Of a stretch of 64,000 nt of DNA, positions 28,654 to 36,051 are shown piece by piece (position 1 is the stretch's first letter; each line of letters begins with the position of its first letter). The position numbers were made by a program, and so were the translations under genes. The stretch comes from Vallitalea okinawensis. Its GTDB lineage: Bacteria > Bacillota > Clostridia > Lachnospirales > PQDH01. Under the pieces are notes generated by a model that saw only the letters and a list, made by a program, of their open reading frames with translations, ran no database searches and was not told the origin of the DNA. The DNA is taken from contig NZ_PQDH01000002.1 of assembly GCF_002964605.1 (NCBI RefSeq), forward strand, positions 791,090 to 855,089, written 5' to 3'.

Positions 28654-29228
28654 TATCTCCTTTCAATTTATATGATTAATCAAAGTCTTTCAGACGATTT
28701 TATCATATTGAAAATATATACAATGACGTTGATACTTGTGGCTTATTTAGCAATAAAACTCATGCTATCCTCAATTAATTCTATCAGTAATATCGCCATT
28801 CCTGTCATGAATATCTTAAAACAATTTAAGTATTTTGTCCATATCCCTTAAATAGCTATGTTTTTTTACGAAATAACCTATCGTAGAGTTTTCTTTTACT
28901 TTCATACCACTTTTTCATATAATTTCTGGTTTCTGATATATCTTGCCATTGATGATAATCTTATTATACATTACATCCTAAATTGATTATTGTAAAAAAC
29001 GGACATATTCAATTTACACCTTAAGGACATTTTTACTATAAAATAATATATCACTTGAAATATCAGAAGTTGGTGCTTGGATATCAAATTTAAAACAATT
29101 GTAGTTTGTTAGTTCCACAATGACAGTCAATAGGTAACACTTCCTTCTATGGGTTTTACTTCACTATATACTTGTACAATATTTTTGCTTCAATATTGTT
29201 TTTTCTATTTCTATTAATTTCAATTCAA
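28654..29228. other. Long intergenic region, no clear gene
   Basis: About 570 bp of AT-rich DNA. On the minus strand 28856-28960 is a short open frame (34 codons plus stop, no start) whose translation has a protein-like KKWYESKRKLYDRLF segment; a further short frame continues below it. This could be the debris of a lost gene, but I cannot name one. Confidence 0.35.
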
Positions 29229-29252
29229 TCTATAATGTGATATAATTTACTC
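29229..29252 (+). promoter_or_regulatory. Repeated 24-bp promoter element, copy D (comFB)
   Basis: It carries the tandem TATAAT-GTGA-TATAAT core and is identical over 24 bp to the elements in front of the peptide deformylase and HIT genes. It lies 115 bp before the comFB start, and here only the 24-bp part is shared. Confidence 0.65.
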
Positions 29253-29366
29253 TATAAAACAGAGATCACTTTTTAAAGTTCAGGATTAAACAGCTCAATC
29301 GTGAGACAAGAGATAATTTATAAAGACATTTTTAAATTACTTTAAAAATCGCTCGGGGGGATTACT

Positions 29367-29639
29367 ATGGGACTGAATAATTATATGGAAGATATTGTTT
29401 TTAATGCGATAAAAGAATTAATGAAAGAAACCGAATACTGTTCTTGTGAAAAATGTATGTATGATATTGCAGCTTTGGCTTTGAATGAATTACCTCCAAG
29501 ATACATTGTAACTGAAAGAGGTGAATTATATACCAAAACTGAACTGCTTCATAAACAATACCCTATAGATATCATATCGGTTATTACAAGAGCTGCTGAG
29601 ATTGTAAATAAAAACCCTCATCATGATCATATAGATTAA
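29367..29639 (+). CDS. ComFB-family protein
   Basis: A 90-residue ComFB (late competence development protein) family member. The family core is evident: NYMEDIVFNAIKELM, CSCEKCMYDIAALALN, ELPPRYIVTERGELY and DIISVITRAAEIV. The CxCxxC cluster probably binds zinc. B. subtilis ComFB is encoded in the comF operon but has no clear role, and cyanobacterial ComFB relatives have been reported to bind cyclic dinucleotides. Here it stands alone, with no comFA or comFC beside it. A GGGGGGA site precedes the ATG. Possible c-di-GMP effector, by family analogy only. Confidence 0.9.
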   Translation: MGLNNYMEDIVFNAIKELMKETEYCSCEKCMYDIAALALNELPPRYIVTERGELYTKTELLHKQYPIDIISVITRAAEIVNKNPHHDHID

Positions 29640-29655
29640 AATATATTCTATCTTT

Positions 29656-29693
29656 GTGAAAACGCATCATATTCAAATCATTGAGTATGATGC
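29656..29693 (-). terminator. Weak hairpin between convergent comFB and SIMPL genes
   Basis: GCATCATA/TATGATGC arms separated by a partly paired loop; minus-strand reading ends in GTTTTC. A plausible but weak terminator for the SIMPL gene. Confidence 0.4.
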
Positions 29694-29713
29694 ATCTAGG
29701 CTGGTTTTTTTTA

Positions 29714-30361
29714 TTATTCAATTTCTTCTACCAAAAATTTTACTTCTACAGAAGCTGGTATTACCAACATTGGGTATTCAATATCTTTCAATTGTTGCCC
29801 CGTAATAATAATTTCATCTATTATTTCATCAAAGTTAGTCGTCTCCTCCAAAACCAATGGAGTAGGAATGAGTCTTGTGTTCATACTCTCTGCAATTATA
29901 TTAGCTTTGTCATAAGCTGTTAGGACCGCATTTTTTAGAGCCATATTATAGAACTCATATACATTACTTAGTGTTATTACGATTCTATTAATTATAATAT
30001 CTTTTTCTTGCTCTATATTATAAACAAACTCACTCATCGAAGAATAATCATAAAAATATACAGCAATAAAAGTAGTTGCTTGATGCTTTAATATATTATT
30101 TTCGTAGTCGAAAAAAGGTGTTAATATTTCCTTTTCAACCCTTATATCTTTATCCTGGACACCAGTTCGTTTTAACCATTTTAAGATTTTATCTACAGTG
30201 TCACTATTTAACATTTCAGTTTCAACAGGATCTTCACCAGTTGAAACTATATTGGCTATTACTATCCCCATATCTGGAAGAGTGTATTCCTTGGCAATAC
30301 CTCTAACAATAATTTCACTACGCTCATTCCTACGCATATAATTCCTGTGAATATTGTACAT
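29714..30361 (-). CDS. SIMPL (DUF541) domain protein
   Basis: A 215-residue SIMPL-domain protein. The family pattern is visible: RSEIIVRGIAKEYTLPDMGIV at the start, LKRTGVQDKDIRVEKE in the middle, and a late ALKNAVLTAYDKANIIAESM helix followed by beta strands. SIMPL proteins (YggE, BP26, the IRAK-binding SIMPL) form channel-like or ring assemblies with unclear roles in stress or envelope functions. Unlike many members this one has no signal peptide, so it is probably cytoplasmic. A GGTGGAG site precedes the ATG. Confidence 0.85.
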   Translation of the reverse strand: MYNIHRNYMRRNERSEIIVRGIAKEYTLPDMGIVIANIVSTGEDPVETEMLNSDTVDKILKWLKRTGVQDKDIRVEKEILTPFFDYENNILKHQATTFIAVYFYDYSSMSEFVYNIEQEKDIIINRIVITLSNVYEFYNMALKNAVLTAYDKANIIAESMNTRLIPTPLVLEETTNFDEIIDEIIITGQQLKDIEYPMLVIPASVEVKFLVEEIE

Positions 30362-30561
30362 CAGTGCTCCACCTTAAATCACCACTTATACTTCAATATA
30401 TGATTTTCTTTTTTTTTAATTACTATAATATTCACTAATTGTACATGCAGTTATCATTCAAGTCCTACTTCCTTTAGATGCCAAGTACTCATCAATAGAT
30501 TCCTTCAATTTATTACAGTAAAGTCATTCTTAATCTAAACTAAAATCTCTTTATGTAATCT

Positions 30562-31359
30562 CTAAAGTTTAGCATTGTTGTATACTATACCACAATTAGC
30601 AAACTCACATAATAATCCGTCACCAACGAAGGTTTGGACAGGTTTACCCTTTTTCTGTCCTCCTAAAATAGCTTGAATACCTTCAATTAGTTCATAAATA
30701 ATATCTGGCTTTATAGGCTCACCATGTGAAGGTAATATAATATCAAACATACTCAATTGGGATAGAAGGTTCTCTAAACAGAGTAAATAGGTGCTTAAAG
30801 ATTCTGAATGATCAAGGTGCATCCATATATCTCCTTTTATTATTGAATCTCCAGAAAACAGTATTTTTTCATCTTTATCTAGTAAAGCTATACCACCAGG
30901 GGTATGCCCAGCCAGTTTAATAACTTCTATAATTTTATTTCCTAAATCAAAGGTATGTCCAGATTTAATAGGAATAATATTACCTAAATCTGATTGAATC
31001 CAGCTTTCAGTAGAAAATGTTTTTGGATAAGGTCCGTGTAGTGGATTATTCAGTGCCCATAAACGATTTTCTTCTTTAAAGCATCCTTCAAGGATAGGGA
31101 TATCATCTTCGCAGATATGAACATTATCGAATTGATAATCTCCACTAACATGATCAGGATGACCATGGGTATTAACTAATATGACTGGTAAATTAGTAAT
31201 TTTTGATATGACATCTCGAAGATTCCCCACACCCCAACCAGTATCAATTATAAGAGCTTTTTCACTACCAACAATAAGGTAAATAGTATCATGTCCATGA
31301 TCATCAATTGCGTAAATATTTTTCGCTACTAAGTTAACTCTAAACCAATCTTCACTCAT
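30562..31359 (-). CDS. Metallo-beta-lactamase-fold hydrolase
   Basis: A 265-residue MBL-fold protein. The metal motif is NTHGHPDH (His65, His67, Asp69, His70), with further ligands in LAGHTPGG, FSGDSII and LPSHGEP. The layout is that of the glyoxalase II-like/lactonase-like group acting on small molecules. Cytoplasmic, with no signal peptide. The promoter carries a clear palindrome in its spacer, so expression is probably repressor-controlled. Substrate unknown. Confidence 0.9.
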   Translation of the reverse strand: MSEDWFRVNLVAKNIYAIDDHGHDTIYLIVGSEKALIIDTGWGVGNLRDVISKITNLPVILVNTHGHPDHVSGDYQFDNVHICEDDIPILEGCFKEENRLWALNNPLHGPYPKTFSTESWIQSDLGNIIPIKSGHTFDLGNKIIEVIKLAGHTPGGIALLDKDEKILFSGDSIIKGDIWMHLDHSESLSTYLLCLENLLSQLSMFDIILPSHGEPIKPDIIYELIEGIQAILGGQKKGKPVQTFVGDGLLCEFANCGIVYNNAKL

Positions 31360-31453
31360 ATATATCAGTCCTTCTTTAAATATGACATATATTTGGCATC
31401 TTCAAAGTATTTGATTTTACCTTTTGAAGACGCAAAATAATTGTCTATACTAT

Positions 31454-31482
31454 ATTATAAACAAACATACGTTTGGTGTAAA
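31454..31482 (-). promoter_or_regulatory. MBL gene promoter with operator in spacer
   Basis: On the minus strand, -35 TTTACA (31477-31482) and -10 TATAAT (31454-31459) are 17 bp apart. The inverted repeat CAAAC-GTAT-GTTTG (31462-31475) lies wholly inside the spacer, as for many TetR- or MarR-type repressors. No such repressor is encoded next to it. Confidence 0.7.
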
Positions 31483-31749
31483 GCATAATCATATGTCCTA
31501 GAGTTAAATGAAAAAGTAATTGTCTGGTTATAATTACAAATACGAATTTTAAAATAGATTTACACCGCCAAAATGTACAGCTTAAAAATATATTCATTAG
31601 AGTATTTAATATAAAAAAAATTGCATTTAATTTAGCGAAAGATCAATTATAGTTATTTTGTATATTGAAAGTTAGTCTTGAGATAGGCTACGATTACCTA
31701 GACAGATTATTTATAGTTATATATTATTAATTAATTAAACAAAAAGGAG
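31483..31749. other. Intergenic region before the phosphotransferase gene
   Basis: AT-rich, with the MBL promoter at its left edge and the ribosome site of the next gene at its right end. I see no RNA gene, repeat or small ORF in it. Confidence 0.4.
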
Positions 31750-32781
31750 ATGTTTACATTCAATACAGTAGAATTCAGACATGCATTAGAAAAATCGATA
31801 CAAGAGACATATGATTTTGATAAGGTGATTCTCAATCAGTTGGATGCACATGATGGAAGTATGAATACTGTTTTTCATATGTGTAGTACAGCATCAGAAG
31901 GATATGTTAGAGTTACAACAAGAGCGGACAGAAGTATAGCAGATTTGATGGCTGAGGTTGACTTCATTCGCCATTTAGATGTATATGGTGTATCAGTAGC
32001 CACCCCCTATACATCTAAAGACGGAAAAGATGTTTCCATTATTAAGCATATGGAGAATGTGTTTTGCTATGTAATATTTCGAGTAGCAACTGGTGAGCAA
32101 TTAAGTCATAGGGGGTATAAATATATTGAGGGTATACCACTAAGTAAACATCACTATAATTGTGGTCAAATTCTTGCTCAGATACATAAGGCTTCTGAGA
32201 CATATATACCTACTGCTGGGTACAAGAGGCATCATATTCTGGACCACTTTAAAGTGTTAATTGAAACTTTAATACCTTATGAAATGATTGTAGTTCGTGG
32301 AAAGTTCAATGCACTCATTAATCAATTGGAACAATTAGAAAAGGTAGATATGAGTTATGGAATGATTCATGGCGACTTTGGTGATGGTAATTATAATATT
32401 GACTATCGCAATGGAAATATTACACTCTTCGATTTTGATGATGCTGGGTACTGTTGGTATATGTATGAGATAGCAAGTGCTTGGTCAGCTTCTACAGGCT
32501 GGGTTATGCATGAAGGAGATTTGGTAAGACGAAAAGTGTTAATGGATCAGATATTTGCAACCATTGTAGAAGGTTATCGCTCTATTAGGGTGCTGGATGA
32601 CGCTTACATTGAGCAGCTACCGTTATACTTGAAGTTAGTTGAGATGGAGCATTTCCTTGGCGAACTATTGTATGTGACGATTACAGAAGGTGCTATTGAT
32701 TTTGAGGATGAAGAACTACAGGAACTAATTCACTGTATAGAAAATGACATTCCATATTTAGGTATATATGAGGGTGATTAA
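31750..32781 (+). CDS. APH-family phosphotransferase (protein-kinase-like fold)
   Basis: A 343-residue member of the aminoglycoside phosphotransferase/choline kinase/homoserine kinase II superfamily. The catalytic loop is MIHGDFGDGNYNI (His-Gly-Asp...Asn), followed by LFDFDDAG for the metal-binding Asp. It phosphorylates a small hydroxylated molecule; the substrate is not evident. The GGAG directly abuts the ATG at 31750 (spacing 0), and there is no other in-frame start upstream after a stop at 31732-31734, so translation initiation may be inefficient. It is followed by a terminator. Confidence 0.85.
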   Translation: MFTFNTVEFRHALEKSIQETYDFDKVILNQLDAHDGSMNTVFHMCSTASEGYVRVTTRADRSIADLMAEVDFIRHLDVYGVSVATPYTSKDGKDVSIIKHMENVFCYVIFRVATGEQLSHRGYKYIEGIPLSKHHYNCGQILAQIHKASETYIPTAGYKRHHILDHFKVLIETLIPYEMIVVRGKFNALINQLEQLEKVDMSYGMIHGDFGDGNYNIDYRNGNITLFDFDDAGYCWYMYEIASAWSASTGWVMHEGDLVRRKVLMDQIFATIVEGYRSIRVLDDAYIEQLPLYLKLVEMEHFLGELLYVTITEGAIDFEDEELQELIHCIENDIPYLGIYEGD

Positions 32782-32877
32782 TAGGGCTTTGTTATTAATA
32801 ATGAAAGCTTCCTAAAGTACAGAAAGTTATTATAACTAATCATTAGTATTGTCAATAGATATGTATGATATAATTCA

Positions 32878-32926
32878 AAACCTCTACAATCTCTTCTAAT
32901 AAGGGGTGTAGAGGTTACATTATTTT
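32878..32926 (+). terminator. Terminator after the phosphotransferase gene
   Basis: Stem AACCTCTACA (32879-32888) with TGTAGAGGTT (32907-32916), followed by ACATTATTTTT. The same arms occur in the terminator at 28192-28238. Confidence 0.75.
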
Positions 32927-33100
32927 TATGTTATTTTATTAATTCATATCGCCATTCAGTAAATTCACTAAATATAAGTATTGCACCCAATAAACTTGAG
33001 TATAATTATCTTCTTATATAGTTTGAACAATATAGGTAAAGAAATCAGATGTAGCTGTTTTCATTCGAACTATGTTCTATTTTATGCACAGTATATTAGA

Positions 33101-33550
33101 TTACTTCAGAAACTCTTTAACTTTATCAATAAATAGGACTCCATTTAGATGGTCAATTTCATGGCATAAACACTTTGCTAGATCTCCTTCACCCTCAATT
33201 ATTATTTCCTTCCCCTCATCATTTAAGGCTTTAACTTTAACTTTTGCAGGTCTATCTAATTTACCCCATTTTCCTGGAATACTCAAACAACCTTCTGTTA
33301 CTTCTTGAATTCCATTAGATTCAACTATTTCAGGATTAATTAGATTTATTAACCCTTCCCCCATATCTATTACAACTAGTCTTTTAAGTATTCCTACCTG
33401 TGGCGCAGCTAAACCTGCTCCATTTTCTGAATACATAGTATCAGCCATATCTTTTAATAGAGTCAAGATTCTATCATCAATTCTTTCTACTACTTTACTA
33501 TGCTTTCTTAAAATATAATCCCCGTGCGTTCTTATATTTCGTAATGCCAT
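33101..33550 (-). CDS. def: Peptide deformylase
   Basis: A 149-residue class I peptide deformylase that removes formyl groups from nascent proteins. All three motifs are present: GAGLAAPQ (45-51), EGCLS with metal ligand Cys88, and HEIDH (His130, Glu131, His134). I start it at the ATG at 33550, with AAAGGGG 8 bp upstream; a 9-codon extension lacks one. It is away from the usual def-fmt housekeeping cluster, so a second def gene elsewhere is likely. It is driven by a copy of the repeated promoter element. Confidence 0.95.
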   Translation of the reverse strand: MALRNIRTHGDYILRKHSKVVERIDDRILTLLKDMADTMYSENGAGLAAPQVGILKRLVVIDMGEGLINLINPEIVESNGIQEVTEGCLSIPGKWGKLDRPAKVKVKALNDEGKEIIIEGEGDLAKCLCHEIDHLNGVLFIDKVKEFLK

Positions 33551-33601
33551 TCCAAAACCCCTTTCTATCCATAACATACAATTATAGCCTAAAAATAGAC
33601 C

Positions 33602-33690
33602 GAGTAAATTATATCACATTATAGACTAAATTGGAATTTATAGAAGTAGGAAAAACTATGTTGTAACTGACCTTTATCAGTTAAATTTTT
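33602..33690 (-). repeat. Dispersed promoter repeat, copy C (peptide deformylase promoter)
   Basis: Its 24-bp core (33602-33625) is identical to the comFB and HIT promoter elements. Homology to copies A and B continues for about 60 bp and stops at the end of the membrane-protein gene. Its -10 TATAAT (minus strand, 33608-33613) is well placed to drive the peptide deformylase gene. Confidence 0.7.
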
Positions 33691-34193
33691 TATTTCAATT
33701 GACATGAGGAATTCACCCTCAATGAATATAGCATGTAAAAAATTACTATTGAAAGTATAAATAAATCCGAAATCATGGCTATTGCCTCTTTTAAATTTAT
33801 CCCTTCTGAAATTCTAGAAATATGTAGTAAACCTGCAATTCCTAAATATATGCCTCCTGAACAAGCAGCTGCTTTTCTCCATTCAGAAAAATATAATGAT
33901 GCAATCCCAACAATACCCAAGCAAATATTTGCGAAACCTAATTCTCTGATTACTACATAACTTTCCTCACTAACTTGGAGAATTGATGCTGTAAACTTAG
34001 GATTTATTGACTGACTAAGGCCAACTGTTAAACAACGTAAACCGATTCCCCAAAAAACAAACCATTTTATGACTATTAAAATTATTTCACCTGAATTATA
34101 AGTTTTCTTTTTAGAAAAAACCTCAATCAAAATTGATGATACTGGTAAAATAAACATTACTCCAACTATGTAATATAAATATAAACTCCACAT
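33690..34193 (-). CDS. Small membrane protein, DUF6790-like
   Basis: A 167-residue hydrophobic protein with four likely membrane helices (about 5-24, 36-58, 90-106 and 137-158). The segments WGIGLRCLTVGLSQ and VIRELGFANICLGIVG resemble the DUF6790 family as I recall it. Function unknown. AGAGGGG lies 4 bp before the ATG. It sits 51 bp downstream of a 25-codon ORF, probably in the same transcript from repeat copy A. Confidence 0.75.
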   Translation of the reverse strand: MWSLYLYYIVGVMFILPVSSILIEVFSKKKTYNSGEIILIVIKWFVFWGIGLRCLTVGLSQSINPKFTASILQVSEESYVVIRELGFANICLGIVGIASLYFSEWRKAAACSGGIYLGIAGLLHISRISEGINLKEAIAMISDLFILSIVIFYMLYSLRVNSSCQLK

Positions 34194-34244
34194 ATAACCC
34201 CTCTTTTCTTATAAATCTATGTTCCGCACTAATAACTTGTATTC

Positions 34245-34322
34245 TTATAGATCAAAAATAGTATATAACATATAAGAGAGCAAACTAAACTTTAATAGTT
34301 TAGTTGTACTAATAAGTTCCAT
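34245..34322 (-). CDS. 25-codon small ORF with strong ribosome site
   Basis: An ATG at 34322 has GGAGG 5 bp upstream and opens a 25-residue frame ending in TAA at 34245. The peptide starts MELISTTKLLKFS and then is hydrophobic (LLSYMLYTIF). It lies between repeat copy A (promoter) and the DUF6790-like gene, so it could be a leader peptide, a small membrane peptide or a chance frame. The ribosome site is the main support. Confidence 0.45.
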   Translation of the reverse strand: MELISTTKLLKFSLLSYMLYTIFDL

Positions 34323-34414
34323 GATACCCTCCTGATTATTTTCTTTATAGTAAAAATCGCTCATCTGATTCCAAAACCTTCATTCTGTAATAAGCATTGA
34401 TATCTTTGCTTTTA

Positions 34415-34718
34415 TAGTAAATTATATCACAATATAGATTAAATTTGGAATTTATCAAGAAAATTAGGTAGATGACATTAATCAACGCTTTATATAAAAT
34501 GAACATATTTAGTTAAATGAAAAACTAACTTCTAGTTTTCAATCAACTCCTGAAATTGAAAGACTTAGTGCCAGTTTTGACGTATAGAATTATCACAAAA
34601 CTGCAGAATTGAGTACACTTATTTGCATATTTTGATATATATGCATGACAAATAAGCCTCTGAAAGAATGCGTACATGATTTATTTCCAGTTGCAATATC
34701 GAAAGACTTAATTCTAGT
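34415..34718 (-). repeat. Dispersed promoter repeat, copy A
   Basis: About 300 bp homologous to copy B. The promoter core (34415-34438) matches 22 of 24 bp and points towards the small ORF and DUF6790-like gene. Further upstream blocks include four degenerate ACTTAATTCCAGT-like units at 34524, 34563, 34679 and 34706, whose spacings (39, 116, 27) match copy B (38, 116, 27). No terminal inverted repeats or ORF. Confidence 0.75.
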
Positions 34719-34783
34719 ATTAGATAAAAAATGAGCTTGTTGATTAAAAGATAGTTTATAGAGAGAAACTATCTTCTAATTAA

Positions 34784-34963
34784 TTATTCTATATTTTTAT
34801 AATTTATATCTTCACTGCGAACAAAAGTATGACATAACGAACAATGGTAACTACTTGTTATTATCTTTAAGTTATTTCCATAAGAATCTTTCTCAAATTT
34901 TTCTGTTTTATTTATTGTCATATCTGCAATAGAGTTGCATTTAGGGCAGTACTCAGAAATCAT
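34784..34963 (-). CDS. 59-residue zinc-ribbon-like protein
   Basis: A short gene with AAGGAG 9 bp before its ATG. It encodes a 59-residue protein with CPKC at 6-9 and CSLC at 41-44, a four-cysteine arrangement typical of zinc ribbons, with a hydrophilic middle. No further domain. It may bind nucleic acid or a protein partner. It lies between repeat copy A and the HIT gene on the same strand, 119 bp downstream of the HIT stop. Confidence 0.8.
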   Translation of the reverse strand: MISEYCPKCNSIADMTINKTEKFEKDSYGNNLKIITSSYHCSLCHTFVRSEDINYKNIE

Positions 34964-35082
34964 TTAATACATCTCCTTAAAGTTTAATATAGTACTTAAA
35001 ATATAATTTAGTAAAGTTTCAATCATTGCATTTTTCTGCATTTACGAATTCACTTATATACGTAAATGAATAAAACTAAACT

Positions 35083-35550
35083 TTAATTCATTTTTGTCAT
35101 ACAATGTTTCAGTATTTTAAATAATACTTCTCCACTTTCACTATCAAGTTTATTTTCTTTATCATTTTTATAGTGATGAGCAAATTCCTCATCATAATAT
35201 ACTTGATCATTTATTTTTATTGATTCTTTATATCGAGGGCGTAAATGAAAATGGACATGTGCACAAGTTTCATTTTTCTTTTGTGCATTATTCATTAAAC
35301 AAGTCCAATTGAACATTGTTGCATCCAGAGCCTTAGAAATAACTTTTTCTAATAAGTCAATAGTATATTTCAAATCATCCCACTCTTGTAGATATAGGCT
35401 GCTTAAGGATTCACAATGACGTCTAGAAACTACTATGCAACGTCCGATATAATCTTGCTTATCGGCCAGATACACTTTCCAAAAATCACTTGTATAAAAT
35501 AACCATTGCTCATCTTCTGATGACAGATTACAGAATTCACAGCTCCCCAT
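35083..35550 (-). CDS. HIT-family protein
   Basis: A 155-residue histidine-triad protein. The triad is in AHVHFHLRPR, preceded by MNNAQKKNETCAHVH, as in the HIT branch related to GalT/Ap4A-type hydrolases. An N-terminal CEFC may bind zinc. Members hydrolyse or transfer nucleotidyl groups; the substrate is unknown. GGAGG lies 6 bp before the ATG, and the promoter (repeat copy B) begins only 25 bp upstream, giving a very short leader. Confidence 0.9.
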   Translation of the reverse strand: MGSCEFCNLSSEDEQWLFYTSDFWKVYLADKQDYIGRCIVVSRRHCESLSSLYLQEWDDLKYTIDLLEKVISKALDATMFNWTCLMNNAQKKNETCAHVHFHLRPRYKESIKINDQVYYDEEFAHHYKNDKENKLDSESGEVLFKILKHCMTKMN

Positions 35551-35574
35551 GGGTTACCTCCATCTTTTCTGAAT

Positions 35575-35863
35575 GAGTAAATTATATCACATTATAGATG
35601 AAAATGGTATTTATTATGAAAACTAGGTTCTTTAGTGTTAACTAACTTTTTTTTAGAGTTAAATGAAAAACTAACTCCAGTTTTTATTCATTCCTTGAAA
35701 TTACAAGACTTAACGCCAGATTAAAGAATTTAAATCGTACTAAAACTGAAAAAAACATAGAGCCTATCTGAATATTATGATTTGCGTGCATGACAAAAAA
35801 GTCTCCGAAAGAAAGTGTGCATGACTTAATTCCAGTTGCGAGATCGAAAGACTAATTTCCAGT
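35575..35863 (-). repeat. Dispersed promoter repeat, copy B (HIT promoter)
   Basis: Promoter core 35575-35598 (TATAAT on the minus strand at 35581-35586), then about 260 bp homologous to copy A, with ACTTAATTCCAGT-like units at 35670, 35708, 35824 and 35851. It lies between the HIT gene and the histidine kinase terminator region. Confidence 0.75.
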
Positions 35864-36011
35864 AGGGGCAAGATTCTCCACCATTAAGGCATTTTTTCTA
35901 TGACAATACGTTGAGAAGATGTCAAGTGTTTACTGTTTATTTATATCATCAATATACAGATTTACCCACAACAGAGCATCCTTACTATCGTAATGGTATT
36001 GTAATATAACG

Positions 36012-36051
36012 ATGTCTCTTCTATATCTTCTCCATATCTCTTTTATGTCTC
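36012..36051. promoter_or_regulatory. Four 11-bp-spaced repeats at the 3' end of the histidine kinase gene
   Basis: ATGTCTC (36012), ATATCTT (36023), ATATCTC (36034) and ATGTCTC (36045) lie exactly 11 bp apart, like the array on the HExxH gene promoter. The last unit overlaps the kinase stop codon. About 50 bp around it is duplicated with that promoter. It could bind the response regulator or be a relic of a rearrangement. Confidence 0.6.

Noticed and set aside
29229-29366. c-di-GMP riboswitch in the comFB leader
   Set aside because: The leader lacks the conserved GEMM core; only the repeated promoter element is clear.
33602-35863. Integron-like attC sites for the repeats in 33-36 kb
   Set aside because: No integrase, no GTTRRRY/RYYYAAC ends and no palindromic fold; the repeats are promoter modules.
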